From NCBI GenBank assembly GCA_018266955.1, contig JAFDZI010000049.1:1-56500 (forward strand): 56,500 bases of DNA, in the 5' to 3' direction. Positions 9,402 through 17,661 of the stretch are shown piece by piece (position 1 is the first letter of the stretch; each line of letters opens with the position of its first letter). Under the pieces are notes generated by a model that saw only the letters and a list, made by a program, of their open reading frames with translations, did not search any database and was not told the DNA's origin. This stretch comes from Bacteroidota bacterium. Its GTDB lineage: Bacteria > Bacteroidota > Bacteroidia > Flavobacteriales > Weeksellaceae. Both the position numbers and the translations under genes were made by a program.

Positions 9402-10541
9402 TTATGAGAGTTCTCCTTTAAACGCTTTCTCTAAAATACTTTTTTTGAGTTCTTGTAGGTTCGCTAGTTTTTGTTGGTATTTGGTTACTAATAGATTGGT
9501 TTGTTCTTGTAATTGGTCTAGTTGGTTTACAATTTGTTGTTGAGTCTCGAGTTTTGGAAAATTAACAGGGAATTTTTTCAAGTCGTTTATTGATAAATTT
9601 GGTTGCATTAATGTATTTACATGCTCCAAAACATAATCTTTAGCTATTTTAGAAGTTAAAAAATAATACAAATAAGAGTTTTTCAAACTATTACCCTCCC
9701 TGATCGCTGCAACTCGTTGATTTAATAATGATAAATCATATTCTTTGGGTACAATTGCAACTTTCAATCCAGATGAAATTATTGTCCTTGTTAATGCAAT
9801 TACTATATCTCCTTGATGTATGCAAACACTTTTATTTTTTTCTAAACATGATAATGGTAAATTATTTTCATTATCAAAAACAAAACTGTTTACACCTACA
9901 TTGGTTATTTTTATTGATTTTACTGGATTAGTTTTTTTAAAATCTTTACTAGAAAACGCAAAACCATTAATAATGTTAGTTATGTCTGATAATCTCTTTT
10001 CCTCCCAACCCTCACCTTTTTTAGAAAAAATTTGATTCAATTTAGATTGAAACAATTCTTTTGCGTTGGCGATGTTTTTTTCGATGTTGGCTTTTGCTTG
10101 GTCTATGGCTGCAAAAGCTTGGTCGAGTTTGGCTACTATGGTTTTTTGTTCTTCAATAGGACGTAATAAAATAGGTTCCTTCTTATAATCTTTAAAATAG
10201 ATATGTGGTATAGCGGCACCAGAAACATATTTTTTAAAATCAATTGATTGCATTCCATAATAGAGATAATCTAATAAAATATTATCTTTTGGCAAAAGAT
10301 ATTGTAAAGTTCCAATTACAGAAGTTTTCTCAGGCATTTTGGTAATTCTCCCATATCCTGAACCATCTTTAACGATTGATAAATACGGATTCTCTTGATG
10401 ATAAAAATCTACGTTTTTAATCAAACCACTTGCTCCATAAATAGGATAAATTCCTTCAATATTCTCTAATTTGTTTTGTGAAACATTTGATGAACCACTT
10501 TTGCAAACGTCTTCAATAGTAACTAGTTTACTTTCTTCCAT
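9402..10541 (-). CDS. hsdS: Type I restriction-modification specificity subunit
   Basis: HsdS sets the DNA target of both methylation and restriction. The 379-residue protein has the normal two-half layout: target recognition domain 1 (about 1-125), the first conserved helical spacer EEQKTIVAKLDQAFAAIDQA (about 128-170), domain 2 (about 180-330) and a second spacer ETQQQIVNQLDQLQEQTNLL near the C-terminus. The two recognition domains differ strongly, so a bipartite target with two different half-sites is expected. Its ATG lies two bases after the hsdM stop, as in a tight operon. No inverted second hsdS copy or recombinase is near, so shuffling of specificity is not indicated. Confidence 0.93.
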   Translation of the reverse strand: MEESKLVTIEDVCKSGSSNVSQNKLENIEGIYPIYGASGLIKNVDFYHQENPYLSIVKDGSGYGRITKMPEKTSVIGTLQYLLPKDNILLDYLYYGMQSIDFKKYVSGAAIPHIYFKDYKKEPILLRPIEEQKTIVAKLDQAFAAIDQAKANIEKNIANAKELFQSKLNQIFSKKGEGWEEKRLSDITNIINGFAFSSKDFKKTNPVKSIKITNVGVNSFVFDNENNLPLSCLEKNKSVCIHQGDIVIALTRTIISSGLKVAIVPKEYDLSLLNQRVAAIREGNSLKNSYLYYFLTSKIAKDYVLEHVNTLMQPNLSINDLKKFPVNFPKLETQQQIVNQLDQLQEQTNLLVTKYQQKLANLQELKKSILEKAFKGELS

Positions 10542-10543
10542 AA

Positions 10544-12007
10544 TTACACCAACTCATTTAAAGTTCCTAAAATCTCATTCGTTTCCTCGTCTAAAGTTTG
10601 CATTTCTTCTAATATTAATGCTGGTTCACGTAGTGGCGCTTCTTCGGGTTTGTTGGGGTTTTTAACGGAAAGGTCCACTTCGGCTTCGCTCAGTTCCCCA
10701 ACAGACAAATTCCAAGATTTTTCAGTTTCTGGTTTTGTTTTTGCTAATTCTAAAAACTCTTTTAAATCAGTATCATTCAAAGGGTTTGTTTTCCCCATAT
10801 TTCTTCCTGGGTCTAGCTGGTAATACCAAATGTTTTTAGTAGGTTCGCCCTTTGTAAAAAATAAGACTACTGTTTTAACTCCTGCCCCTAAGAACGTTCC
10901 TTGAGGCATATCTAGAATGGTATGTAAATTACAGGTTTCTAACAAGTGCTGTCTAAGAGCTACAGAAGCATTGTCTGTATTGCTTAAAAACGTGTTTTTG
11001 ATGACAATAGCTGCACGCCCAACCGCTTTAAGTGACTTGATGAAGTGCTGCATAAACAAGAAAGCCGTTTCACCAGTCTTGATGTCAAAGTTTTGTTGAA
11101 CCTCCACACGTTCTTTTCCACCAAAAGGAGGATTGGCTAAAATGACATCAAATCTGTTTTTCTCTTGAATATCGCGAATGTTTTCGCCTAGCGTGTTGGT
11201 ATGTACAATATTGGGTGCTTCTATACCATGAAGAATCATGTTCATGGTTCCGATGATATAGGCTAAGTTTTTCTTTTCTTTACCAAAAAGAGTGTTCTCT
11301 TGGAGCGTCTCTAGGTTGGAAGAAGTTTTCTCCATTCTTTGGTAAAGGTAGTCATAGGTTTCGCAAAGGAAACCTGCAGAGCCACAAGCAGGGTCATAGA
11401 TTTTCTCACCAATTTTAGGTTCAATAAGTGCAATCATGGCGCGAATTAGCGGACGAGGGGTGTAATATTGCCCACCGTTTCTGCCTGCATTTCCCATGTT
11501 TTTAATCTTGGTTTCGTAGAGGTGAGAAAGCTCGTGTTTATCTAATGAGGAGCCAAAAGGTAGCTTATCTACCATGTCTATAATCTCACGTAGATTATAC
11601 CCCGATTTTACTTTGTTATTGAGTTCTGAAAAGATTTCACCAATCTTATACTCTATGGTTTTTGGGTTTTCAGAATGTAGGTTTTTAAAATCTGCTAAAT
11701 AAGGGAATAGTTCAAATTCTACAAATTTCACTAAATCAATCCCCGTCATTTCGGAATGAATATCGTCTTTTCCGTCTTTTGTTTTAGGCTTCGCCCAAGA
11801 AGTCCAACGGAATTTTTCATCGAGAATGAATTTGTATTCCTTACCCTGTAATTCAGCTTCATCTTTTTTATCTTGCTCCAAAGAGTCTAGATAACGCAAA
11901 AAAAGAATCCAAGAGGATTGCTCTATATAATCAATTTCTGAGTCTGCTCCTGAATCCTTGTACAATAAATCGTCTATGTTTTTGAAAGTCTGTTCGAAGT
12001 TGGCCAT
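10544..12007 (-). CDS. hsdM: Type I restriction-modification DNA adenine methyltransferase subunit
   Basis: HsdM transfers a methyl group from S-adenosylmethionine to adenine within the HsdS target. The 487-residue protein has the helical HsdM_N domain (about 5-140), the lead-in GRNGGQYYTPRPLIRAMI, the SAM-binding motif DPACGSAGFL at 205-214 and the catalytic NPPF at 292-295. Length and motif order are normal. It is the first gene of hsdM-hsdS-hsdR, two bases ahead of hsdS. A promoter-like pair and a palindrome lie in the 60 bp upstream, so the whole minus-strand island may be transcribed from here. Confidence 0.95.
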   Translation of the reverse strand: MANFEQTFKNIDDLLYKDSGADSEIDYIEQSSWILFLRYLDSLEQDKKDEAELQGKEYKFILDEKFRWTSWAKPKTKDGKDDIHSEMTGIDLVKFVEFELFPYLADFKNLHSENPKTIEYKIGEIFSELNNKVKSGYNLREIIDMVDKLPFGSSLDKHELSHLYETKIKNMGNAGRNGGQYYTPRPLIRAMIALIEPKIGEKIYDPACGSAGFLCETYDYLYQRMEKTSSNLETLQENTLFGKEKKNLAYIIGTMNMILHGIEAPNIVHTNTLGENIRDIQEKNRFDVILANPPFGGKERVEVQQNFDIKTGETAFLFMQHFIKSLKAVGRAAIVIKNTFLSNTDNASVALRQHLLETCNLHTILDMPQGTFLGAGVKTVVLFFTKGEPTKNIWYYQLDPGRNMGKTNPLNDTDLKEFLELAKTKPETEKSWNLSVGELSEAEVDLSVKNPNKPEEAPLREPALILEEMQTLDEETNEILGTLNELV

Positions 12008-12020
12008 TAATCTTTAAAAT

Positions 12021-12061
12021 TTTTGTAATCTTTCAAAATTACAAAACCCTATTGAAACAAA
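12021..12061 (-). promoter_or_regulatory. Promoter and palindrome ahead of hsdM
   Basis: Read on the minus strand, TAATTTTG (12034-12041) matches the Bacteroidota -7 box TAnnTTTG, and a TTTG (12058-12061) lies 16 bp further upstream. Overlapping them is an inverted repeat, TTTTGTAA (12021-12028) and TTACAAAA (12039-12046), a plausible operator. The start codon is 27 bp from the -7 box. Confidence 0.45.
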
Positions 12062-12121
12062 AAAGGGGAAAACCGCAAAATCTGCAATAAATTACAATAA
12101 ATTGAATTAAAATTAATTAAA

Positions 12122-12313
12122 TCACTTTCTTTTATCGGTGGAGTTTTGGTCGTAGCCGAAAAGATTGAACATTTCTCTCATACGGGAGCGGAGCCTGTTT
12201 CCGTAGATGGATTCTATTTCTGCTGCAGAAAGATTGGTGGTGAGGTGTGTGATGAGTCCTTTTTCTTTGAATAAATCATAGCGTGTGAGGAGGGTTTTCA
12301 ATCGTTTCCGTGT
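12122..12313 (-). pseudogene. C-terminal remnant of a DnaC/IstB-like ATPase
   Basis: The minus strand holds an open frame without a proper start that translates as RLKTLLTRYDLFKEKG, then THLTTNLSAAEIESIYGNRL, then RSRMREMFNLFGYD, ending at a TGA at 12122-12124. The HLTTNLS..EI...YG.R...R..EM pattern is the sensor-1/sensor-2 end of helicase-loader or transposition-helper ATPases of the DnaC/IstB type, which are common on phage and conjugative elements. Everything upstream, including the Walker motifs, is missing. It lies just beyond the restriction island and marks the start of the decayed mobile region. Confidence 0.7.
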
Positions 12314-12482
12314 TTAACCTTAAACTCCCCTCAAACATTACAGGAATATCTCCCAAAATCTTTATAGGGGATTTTAAACTAACTTACCTAAAGAATATAA
12401 TTGATAAAAAATTCAGTTATTATTTTTTGAAATTTTTGATATGGAAAAACATCTATTATAGAGAAAAGCTAATCAAGTTGGT

Positions 12483-12509
12483 AGAGGTTTGTTTTTTAGT
12501 TAAGACTCA
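12483..12509 (+). repeat. 27-bp direct repeat, copy 1
   Basis: AGAGGTTTG followed by TTTTTTAGTTAAGACTCA occurs here and, identically, at 14218-14244. This copy overlaps the stop region of a transposase remnant read on the minus strand (ends 12496), so it is probably the terminal sequence of that insertion sequence. The two copies bracket the zinc-finger-like orphan gene. Confidence 0.75.
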
Positions 12510-12711
12510 AAATTCTAAATTTTGGAGTGCTTAAAATTGAGTTATTGAAGTCTAAAAAGACTGATTTCACAAAAGCAAAGTTCTTCCCTTGTTTCAGGGA
12601 TAGAACTTGGACTAAAATACTTGTTTTTTTGGTGATAAAGCGCAAGTATTTTTTCAAGTTGTAGGTTAAACTTGCCATGAGTACGTGTTTGTTTGCAATT
12701 TTCTGTAAAAA
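12496..12711 (-). pseudogene. C-terminal remnant of a transposase
   Basis: The minus-strand frame reads KIANKHVLMASLTYNLKKYL and then RFITKK before a diverged tail. The phrase A.KHVLMA.L.YNLKKYL.F is the end of DDE transposases of the IS1182-like type found in Bacteroidota. The frame is broken upstream by an in-frame TAA at about 12712-12714 and no catalytic domain precedes it, so only the last 70 or so codons survive. The same-strand end carries the 27-bp repeat that recurs 1.7 kb away. Confidence 0.65.
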
Positions 12712-13066
12712 TTATCCTATGGAAGTAGGTCTAATAAATTGACCGAAACAAATAATTGTGACGTAAAACTCTTCTTTCCTTGCATACCTCAATTTACGAA
12801 ATATCCGTTTTTATACAAGTTTTTGAATATTTGAGTTGTGCAACAAGCACAGGGTATTGGCAAAAGACGGGGTTAATATTGTCTTTGTTAATTTGGTTAA
12901 CAATATCCACAAAAATGCTTTTCATATTTCTTTTTTCCTTAATTTAGAAATCTGAAAAAGCATTTTGCTCAGGTTCGGTTTTCCTTTGAAATCGTCTGCA
13001 AAGTAGCCCGTCCTTCGCCACAACGTTCGAGAACGTTAGCAGCAATAGTTTACATACATTCCTCAA
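12712..13066. other. Intergenic DNA with a 16-bp palindrome
   Basis: No gene is visible in this 355-bp stretch. It is more GC-rich near its end, where AACGTTC-GA-GAACGTT (13022-13037) forms a perfect 7-bp-arm palindrome 29 bp ahead of the next ATG. This could be an operator for that gene or part of an insertion-sequence end. Confidence 0.5.
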
Positions 13067-14128
13067 ATGAAAGAAAGAAATATTGAAGATTACAGTGTTT
13101 TAAGTTACATTGAATGTCCTATTTGTAACAAAAAGAATATTGATTACATTAGATTACAATCGCACTTAAAAAAAAATCATAAAATTAATGTCTTACAAGA
13201 TTATAATTTTGAAATTAGTGAAACATCTATTGATGATGATGAAAAGACTTTGAATTGGTTTTTTAAGATAAATTTAATAGATACAAATAATTATAAAGAT
13301 ATAAACAAATTCGATATATCAAAGGATTTTGAATTGTTTGTGGAAAAACAAACCGATGGTTATCTACACATAAATAAATATTTTAATATTACTGAAAATG
13401 ATAACTATTACCTAAATTGGGATAATTTATTTTTTTCACAAAATCTCATTACATTAAATATTTCAGGAAAGAATTATAGTTTTATTTATAAAGGCATTAA
13501 TTCAAATTTTAACATTATAAAAGAATTTTATTTCAAAACAAAACACGAAAGTATTTTACATTTTAAGATAAAGAATAACAAAATTGATTTGCTCAATTCA
13601 AATGGTTATTTGCAAATAAAATCATTAATTGAAAACTACCAATCAGAGTCGAAAATAATTTTTGATTTTGTAGATAAAATTAATTTTGATGTGATTTCGC
13701 TTAACAAAAGTCAGTTTATAGAATATATAAATTCTCACAAAAAGAGAGAGAAAACCAAATTCATTGAGATATTATCAAGTTACCAGTCAACTAAACACAA
13801 TTTAATTGTATTATTTGAAAAAAATAATCAAAAAGAAGAGAACACTGTTATTTTTAGGGTATTAACAAAACATAGTCAGGAATTAATAATTTGGGAGAAC
13901 TTTGAAGACTCTAGAGCTTCACATATATTTATTGAAAATAGAAATATCAAAACAATATTAAATTACATAATTGCGGACAATTTAAATTATAAAAGGAAAA
14001 GACTATGGTTAAATACAATAGATTCTAAAAAATTGAAATTAAAGTTAAATTATCTTGGACACATTAAACATATTGATCAAAGTAGCTACATAAAAAAATT
14101 GGAAGAATTTATTTCAAAAAAACACTAA
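13067..14128 (+). CDS. Orphan protein with an N-terminal C2H2-like zinc finger
   Basis: The 353-residue protein starts with CPICNKK, ten residues, then LQSHLKKNH: two cysteines and two histidines spaced like a classical C2H2 finger (about residues 18-36). The rest is a lysine-, asparagine- and isoleucine-rich body of unknown fold with no signal peptide or membrane segment. Coding DNA here is markedly more AT-rich than the neighbouring chromosome, a sign of transfer. The gene lies alone between two identical 27-bp repeats and beside transposase and integrase remnants, so it is probably cargo of a dead element. DNA or RNA binding is plausible from the finger, but no function is known to me. Confidence 0.7.
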   Translation: MKERNIEDYSVLSYIECPICNKKNIDYIRLQSHLKKNHKINVLQDYNFEISETSIDDDEKTLNWFFKINLIDTNNYKDINKFDISKDFELFVEKQTDGYLHINKYFNITENDNYYLNWDNLFFSQNLITLNISGKNYSFIYKGINSNFNIIKEFYFKTKHESILHFKIKNNKIDLLNSNGYLQIKSLIENYQSESKIIFDFVDKINFDVISLNKSQFIEYINSHKKREKTKFIEILSSYQSTKHNLIVLFEKNNQKEENTVIFRVLTKHSQELIIWENFEDSRASHIFIENRNIKTILNYIIADNLNYKRKRLWLNTIDSKKLKLKLNYLGHIKHIDQSSYIKKLEEFISKKH

Positions 14129-14217
14129 TGCAACTAACAAATTGTTGCACAAGTCCTATTTTTTAGAAAATAATCATAAATAAAGATAAAAAGCAACCTC
14201 TTTAGAAGCAATTTTAG

Positions 14218-14244
14218 AGAGGTTTGTTTTTTAGTTAAGACTCA
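14218..14244 (+). repeat. 27-bp direct repeat, copy 2
   Basis: This is an identical copy of 12483-12509 in the same orientation. Just upstream, AACCTCTTTA (about 14195-14204) is nearly the inverse of TAGAGAGGTT at the repeat's start, so this copy can also form a hairpin. It probably marks the end of a second, otherwise lost, copy of the same insertion sequence. Confidence 0.75.
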
Positions 14245-14318
14245 TGCTTAGTACTTAAAATGCTGCAAAGTATAAGTTCTTACTGTAAGTTAGCTCTACT
14301 AAAAATAAATCACACATA

Positions 14319-14759
14319 ATGTCATTAAAAAGTCAAAAGACAACCACCATTTCTATTGACTGGGATGTCTTCAAATCACTTTTTTCAAAATTGGAAAGAG
14401 ATGGGAATTATAAGTATTGTCTTCTAATTACCATTGGGGTTTTTACTGAACTCAGAATCTCAGACCTCCTTCAACTGAAATATTCCCAATTTGAGGAAAC
14501 CAATTACCTTACCGTTGTCGAGCAGAAAACCAAAAAGACAAGGAAAATCAAAATCAACCCTGATTTAAAAACATCGGTAATGAGACTCAAAGATCTCTCC
14601 GGGGTTACCAATTCTGATTGGCCTATCTTTATGAACCGTTACGGCACCAAACCCATTGACAAGTCTTGGATAAATGTCAATCTCAAGAAGATCTTCAAAA
14701 AGTATTTAGGTATTAGAGAACGAGAGGTAATGTCGGTTTATGATAGTTTGAGTCTGTAA
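14319..14759 (+). pseudogene. Truncated tyrosine recombinase (integrase)
   Basis: The 146-residue product matches the first half of a tyrosine recombinase catalytic domain: VFTELRISDLLQLKY carries the first catalytic arginine (R46) and VVEQKTKKTRKI the beta-hairpin lysine (about K70). The reading ends after LKKIFKKYLGIREREVMSVY, so the HxxR, H/W and nucleophilic tyrosine are missing and the last dozen residues look foreign. It is therefore inactive. The arm-binding and core-binding domains are also absent, so it may descend from the small CTn-type recombinases of Bacteroidota. Sequence beyond the break does not resume the family in any frame I could read. Confidence 0.75.
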
Positions 14760-15624
14760 ATTCACTCCCCCGAAAATGGGGAGCAGATTAGGTGAAGGCC
14801 AAATAAAATTTACAGGTTGATCCTGATGGACGTTCCTTCAGATTCAAAGGGACGAACATTATTTGATGGTGATCTGGTAGCGCTCAAGCTAGTTTTCTAG
14901 GCCAATTAAAATTCAAATAATGATCCTGGAGAAGGTGAGTCAGGGGCTAAATATAACGGAATGCAGGTCTTCAATCCCAACAGGCCAAATATTATTTATA
15001 CCCTCCCGGGGCGATTCCGGGTTCCCTGGAGGATCCAAACCCTCCTTAAATTTGTTTTTTATGGTTAAAAATTCCCCCATTCGTTCCTAAGAGAAAAATT
15101 TGAATTAGAGTTAATTCAAATGACATGGAATTTCCATAATAAGTTTTAATATCATGTTAAAGTTGACAGATTATAGAATGGGTTCATGTGCAGTTTAAAT
15201 TTATAAAGTATGTTTTTGTAAGAAAAAAGTCTATCTTTCAAAAATACTTTTGTACTGTTTCTAATATATTAAATCTTTTCTTTAGTATTTTTTGCCGTTA
15301 AAAAAATAATATTTAATTTTGCACTATCATTAAGACAAGTCTATTAAGACTGACCAACCTGGCTTATTCTCAAACAACAGGCGCAAGGTGGTAAAGAAGA
15401 TGAGCATTTTAATAAAAAATGAATCAAATATGTTGTTAATTATTTCATTTACAGTAGTTCCGTTTTCGCAATTATCAGAACAAAAATCTGAAAAGCATTT
15501 TTCGGTTTTATATCATAAAACATTGAATCGGTTTTCATTGATTCAGTGTCATTTTTTATTTCTACTAACTAAAATCTAATCTATTCATTCGCATATATTA
15601 GTATTAATTAAAAAAGTAATCATC
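14760..15624. other. 865-bp gap with several hairpins and no convincing gene
   Basis: The first 300 bp are clearly more GC-rich than the flanks and rich in dyads: CTCCCC-7 nt-GGGGAG (14765-14783), TAGC-6 nt-GCTA (about 14878-14891) and CCCGGG-6 nt-CCGGG (about 15005-15021). Only short frames occur, including one of 35 codons starting near 14961 and one of 63 codons at 15388-15579; neither resembles a known protein. The dyads suggest a structured RNA or the end of an element, but no known fold was recognised. Confidence 0.4.
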
Positions 15625-15906
15625 ATGGAACACGTTTATTTAAGAAGGCCAACAGACAAGCCAGAGATTGAAAAGTATATTGATAGATTTCAGTCTTATA
15701 CAGACCAAGAACTGATAAATGCTTATAATGGTCAAAAGGCTATTTATGGAGTACATCAACAAGTCTTGTACCTTATAGCATTAGATATTGTTTTTAAAGA
15801 AAGATTTGGAAAATCTCCGATTAGCAATGAGGAGAATATTATCTTTGGGTTGAGTGGTAAAATTATTTACATAGAAAATCTTAAAACCTATGAATATTCA
15901 AACTAA
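15625..15906 (+). CDS. Small protein of unknown function
   Basis: This 93-residue soluble protein begins MEHVYLRRPTDKPEIEKYID. I do not recognise the family. It overlaps the next gene by 17 bp, so the two are probably co-transcribed and translationally linked. It lies between the dead integrase and the N-formylglutamate amidohydrolase. A TTAATTAAAAAAG stretch and a GTAATC leader precede the ATG, without a strong Shine-Dalgarno sequence, as is usual in Bacteroidota. Confidence 0.6.
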   Translation: MEHVYLRRPTDKPEIEKYIDRFQSYTDQELINAYNGQKAIYGVHQQVLYLIALDIVFKERFGKSPISNEENIIFGLSGKIIYIENLKTYEYSN

Positions 15907-16297
15907 TAGTAAAGAAAAAAAAGTTAAGACCTTCCAAGCGAGTATTTTTATAGGGTTAGAAATAGGATACAGCCAGAAACCTATTGAGGAAGACTCTGTA
16001 ATTCAATCATTGTCTGAATTGCAGAAAGAAATCTCAGAACACAAAAATCTTTTTTTGAGTGCAGCCGTAAGCAAAATACTCATTGTTTTAAATGGCCAAA
16101 AAGAGCCACATCTTAAAATAGATTTCTTAAACTATCCCAAATTTCCATTAGAAGAAAATGTTATAAAAGACGAGGTAGTGAAAATCGCTAAACATCTAAT
16201 GCAAGAATTTTACCAAAACAGGATTTTAGTAGTTACCACTGATGAAACAATTATGTTGGAATTTTCAGAAGACATTGATCCTAGAATCAAAAATTGA
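15890..16297 (+). CDS. Small protein of unknown function, paired with the preceding gene
   Basis: The 135-residue soluble protein has an N-terminal lysine-rich segment, a helical middle (VIQSLSELQKEISEHKNLFL) and a strand-rich C-terminus (NRILVVTTDETIMLEF). No motif identifies it. It starts inside the 3' end of the upstream gene with a 17-bp overlap, a common arrangement for two proteins that act together. No toxin or antitoxin fold is evident to me, although the size of the pair would fit one. Confidence 0.6.
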   Translation: MNIQTNSKEKKVKTFQASIFIGLEIGYSQKPIEEDSVIQSLSELQKEISEHKNLFLSAAVSKILIVLNGQKEPHLKIDFLNYPKFPLEENVIKDEVVKIAKHLMQEFYQNRILVVTTDETIMLEFSEDIDPRIKN

Positions 16298-16366
16298 CAG
16301 AACCTTTAAACTTTTATAAAAGTTATCTAAAAAAACAAATACTAATGATTAAAAATAAAACATAAT

Positions 16367-16480
16367 ATGAAATATATAATGCTGCACAATTCACACAGGA
16401 TAAAAGCTATCACTGATATAAAAATCGTGAGCAAAGAAGAGTTTCTGGAATTTGATGGTTTGACCCTTTTGTTAGTATGA
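16367..16480 (+). CDS. Tiny ORF, possibly the 5' part of a broken gene
   Basis: The frame encodes 37 residues starting MKYIMLHNSHRIKAITDIKI and stopping at 16478-16480. A different frame (phase 0) is open from 16479 to 16706 and continues with basic and then acidic residues, so the two may be halves of one gene separated by a frameshift. No homolog is recognised. Confidence 0.3.
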   Translation: MKYIMLHNSHRIKAITDIKIVSKEEFLEFDGLTLLLV

Positions 16481-16538
16481 AATCACTATTAGATCTATCC
16501 GGAAGGATTTAAAACTTTTAAAAGACAGGAGAATTTTT

Positions 16539-16706
16539 ATGGTTTGCGAGATCTATCTTTTAGGAATAGAAGTGAATATTGAGGAATATTTTTTGGATAA
16601 TTATACAATAGTGGAATTGGTTTCATCTTCTATCATTTACAGAGAGTATTATGAAAAAGATAGATATATTTTTAAAATTAAAAATTATTGGCAACCTTAT
16701 CTATAA
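16539..16706 (+). CDS. Tiny ORF, possibly the 3' part of a broken gene
   Basis: The frame encodes 55 residues starting MVCEIYLLGIEVNIEEYFLD and ending in KIKNYWQPYL. Its frame is open upstream as far as 16479, the stop codon of the preceding tiny ORF, which supports a single frameshifted gene of about 110 codons. A bidirectional terminator follows directly. Function unknown. Confidence 0.35.
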   Translation: MVCEIYLLGIEVNIEEYFLDNYTIVELVSSSIIYREYYEKDRYIFKIKNYWQPYL

Positions 16707-16710
16707 ATTA

Positions 16711-16744
16711 AAACTCCAAAGCTCAACCTTTGGAGTTTTTTAAT
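16711..16744. terminator. Bidirectional intrinsic terminator
   Basis: AAACTCCAAAG, a CTCAAC-containing loop and CTTTGGAGTTTTTT form a stem flanked by A-rich and T-rich runs. It ends plus-strand transcription from the small ORFs and minus-strand transcription from the amidohydrolase gene, which stops at 16767. Confidence 0.85.
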
Positions 16745-16766
16745 AATAGCTATTAGAATCTCATGA

Positions 16767-17507
16767 CTAAAGACTTTTTAAAAGTTTTATATAGTCCTGC
16801 ACTATTTCTTTTGTTTTCTGATATCCTTCTGATTTTTCTTTTGTAGTTTCATTCAGATACATCCTTCTGTTAACTTCTAACATAATCGAGTGAACTCTTG
16901 GATCTTTTTGATAATGTTCCATAGGAACAATTGAGCCAGTGTAAGGTGTATCTACCCCCAATGAATAGCCTTTGGATTCAAAGAAATCTTTTGATGCTTC
17001 AATGTACTCTGAGGGAGTGTGAAAAGAATCCGTTCCTATATTAAAATCAGGAGTGTCAGGATTTTGAACAAGGGCTCGGGTTAATGGAGTAGAAGGGAAA
17101 GAATGGCAGTCTAAAATCAGACAAGTTCCTATTTCGTCTAAATGTTTTTTTACTGCATCATTCAGTCTGTTATGATGTTTCCAGTAATAGTTTTCTAATA
17201 TAAGTTCCCTTAATTTTGGTGTAACGGTTCTTAAAGACTCTCCGTTGTCAAATTTTTCATACAGAACACCCATTCCAGATTTAGCCATGACTTCAAGTTC
17301 ATCATCTGAAAATCGCTCCACATCACAGAAAATTCTTGAAAAAGGAGCAATGATTTTGTCATCTTGATCAGAATCAAACATGTCATCAGTATACCAGTCG
17401 GTAAGTTTGATGATTTCTTGGTTGATTTTTTCTTGACTTGATAAATATCCATCAAATAAAGGAATTTCAGTTGATGAATGGGGAATGTGCAGTATTAATT
17501 TTTTCAT
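16767..17507 (-). CDS. N-formylglutamate amidohydrolase family protein
   Basis: Members of this family hydrolyse N-formylglutamate or related N-acyl amino acids, in some bacteria as the last step of histidine breakdown. The 246-residue length is typical. Family signatures are the N-terminal strand LILHIPHSS (metal-ligand region, residues 5-12), CDVERF (61-66), the basic segment NYYWKHHNRLND (about 106-117) and LDCHSF (132-137), which carries the second metal-ligand histidine. It is complete and has its own terminator. No hut genes accompany it, so its substrate is unproved; here it looks like a passenger surrounded by element debris. Confidence 0.85.
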   Translation of the reverse strand: MKKLILHIPHSSTEIPLFDGYLSSQEKINQEIIKLTDWYTDDMFDSDQDDKIIAPFSRIFCDVERFSDDELEVMAKSGMGVLYEKFDNGESLRTVTPKLRELILENYYWKHHNRLNDAVKKHLDEIGTCLILDCHSFPSTPLTRALVQNPDTPDFNIGTDSFHTPSEYIEASKDFFESKGYSLGVDTPYTGSIVPMEHYQKDPRVHSIMLEVNRRMYLNETTKEKSEGYQKTKEIVQDYIKLLKSL

Positions 17508-17537
17508 ACAAATAAGGTTTAAAATGATTTCTTATTT

Positions 17538-17654
17538 GTATTCCGAAGCAATAGGAGTATTTGTTGAGTTGCGTTTATTTTGACTCATAGAGTCCGTATT
17601 GTTTTACCACCGCGGTGTCTTCACTCGGTTGGTACCCAATTGGGTTCGGAATAC
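17538..17654. repeat. 10-bp inverted repeats flanking a tiny coding-like segment
   Basis: GTATTCCGAA (17538-17547) and TTCGGAATAC (17645-17654) are perfect inverses 97 bp apart. The segment is more GC-rich than its surroundings and contains a 28-codon minus-strand frame. It could be a structured leader of the amidohydrolase transcript or a small mobile relic. The arm spacing is too long for a tRNA. Confidence 0.45.
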
Positions 17655-17661
17655 TTTGCAA
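17575..17661 (-). CDS. Possible 28-residue peptide or gene-end remnant
   Basis: From a TTG at 17659-17661 the minus strand encodes a peptide beginning with MQSIPNPIGYQPSEDTAV and ending YGLYESK. Its balanced, protein-like composition is unlike the random frames nearby. No homolog is recognised. It lies 68 bp upstream of the amidohydrolase start on the same strand. It may be the surviving end of a larger gene, since no ATG or clear ribosome-binding site precedes it. Confidence 0.3.
   Translation of the reverse strand: MQSIPNPIGYQPSEDTAVVKQYGLYESK

Noticed and set aside
9402..10541. Phase-variable hsdS shuffling
   Set aside because: There is only one hsdS, with no inverted partial copy, no invertase and no long tandem repeat in the spacer helices.
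12310..12534. A 74-codon plus-strand ORF
   Set aside because: Hydrophobic and lysine-rich composition expected of random AT-rich DNA; it runs across the transposase remnant and the 27-bp repeat.
17538..17654. A tRNA-like acceptor stem formed by the 10-bp inverted repeats
   Set aside because: The span of 117 bases is too long, there is no cloverleaf, and no anticodon stem was found.
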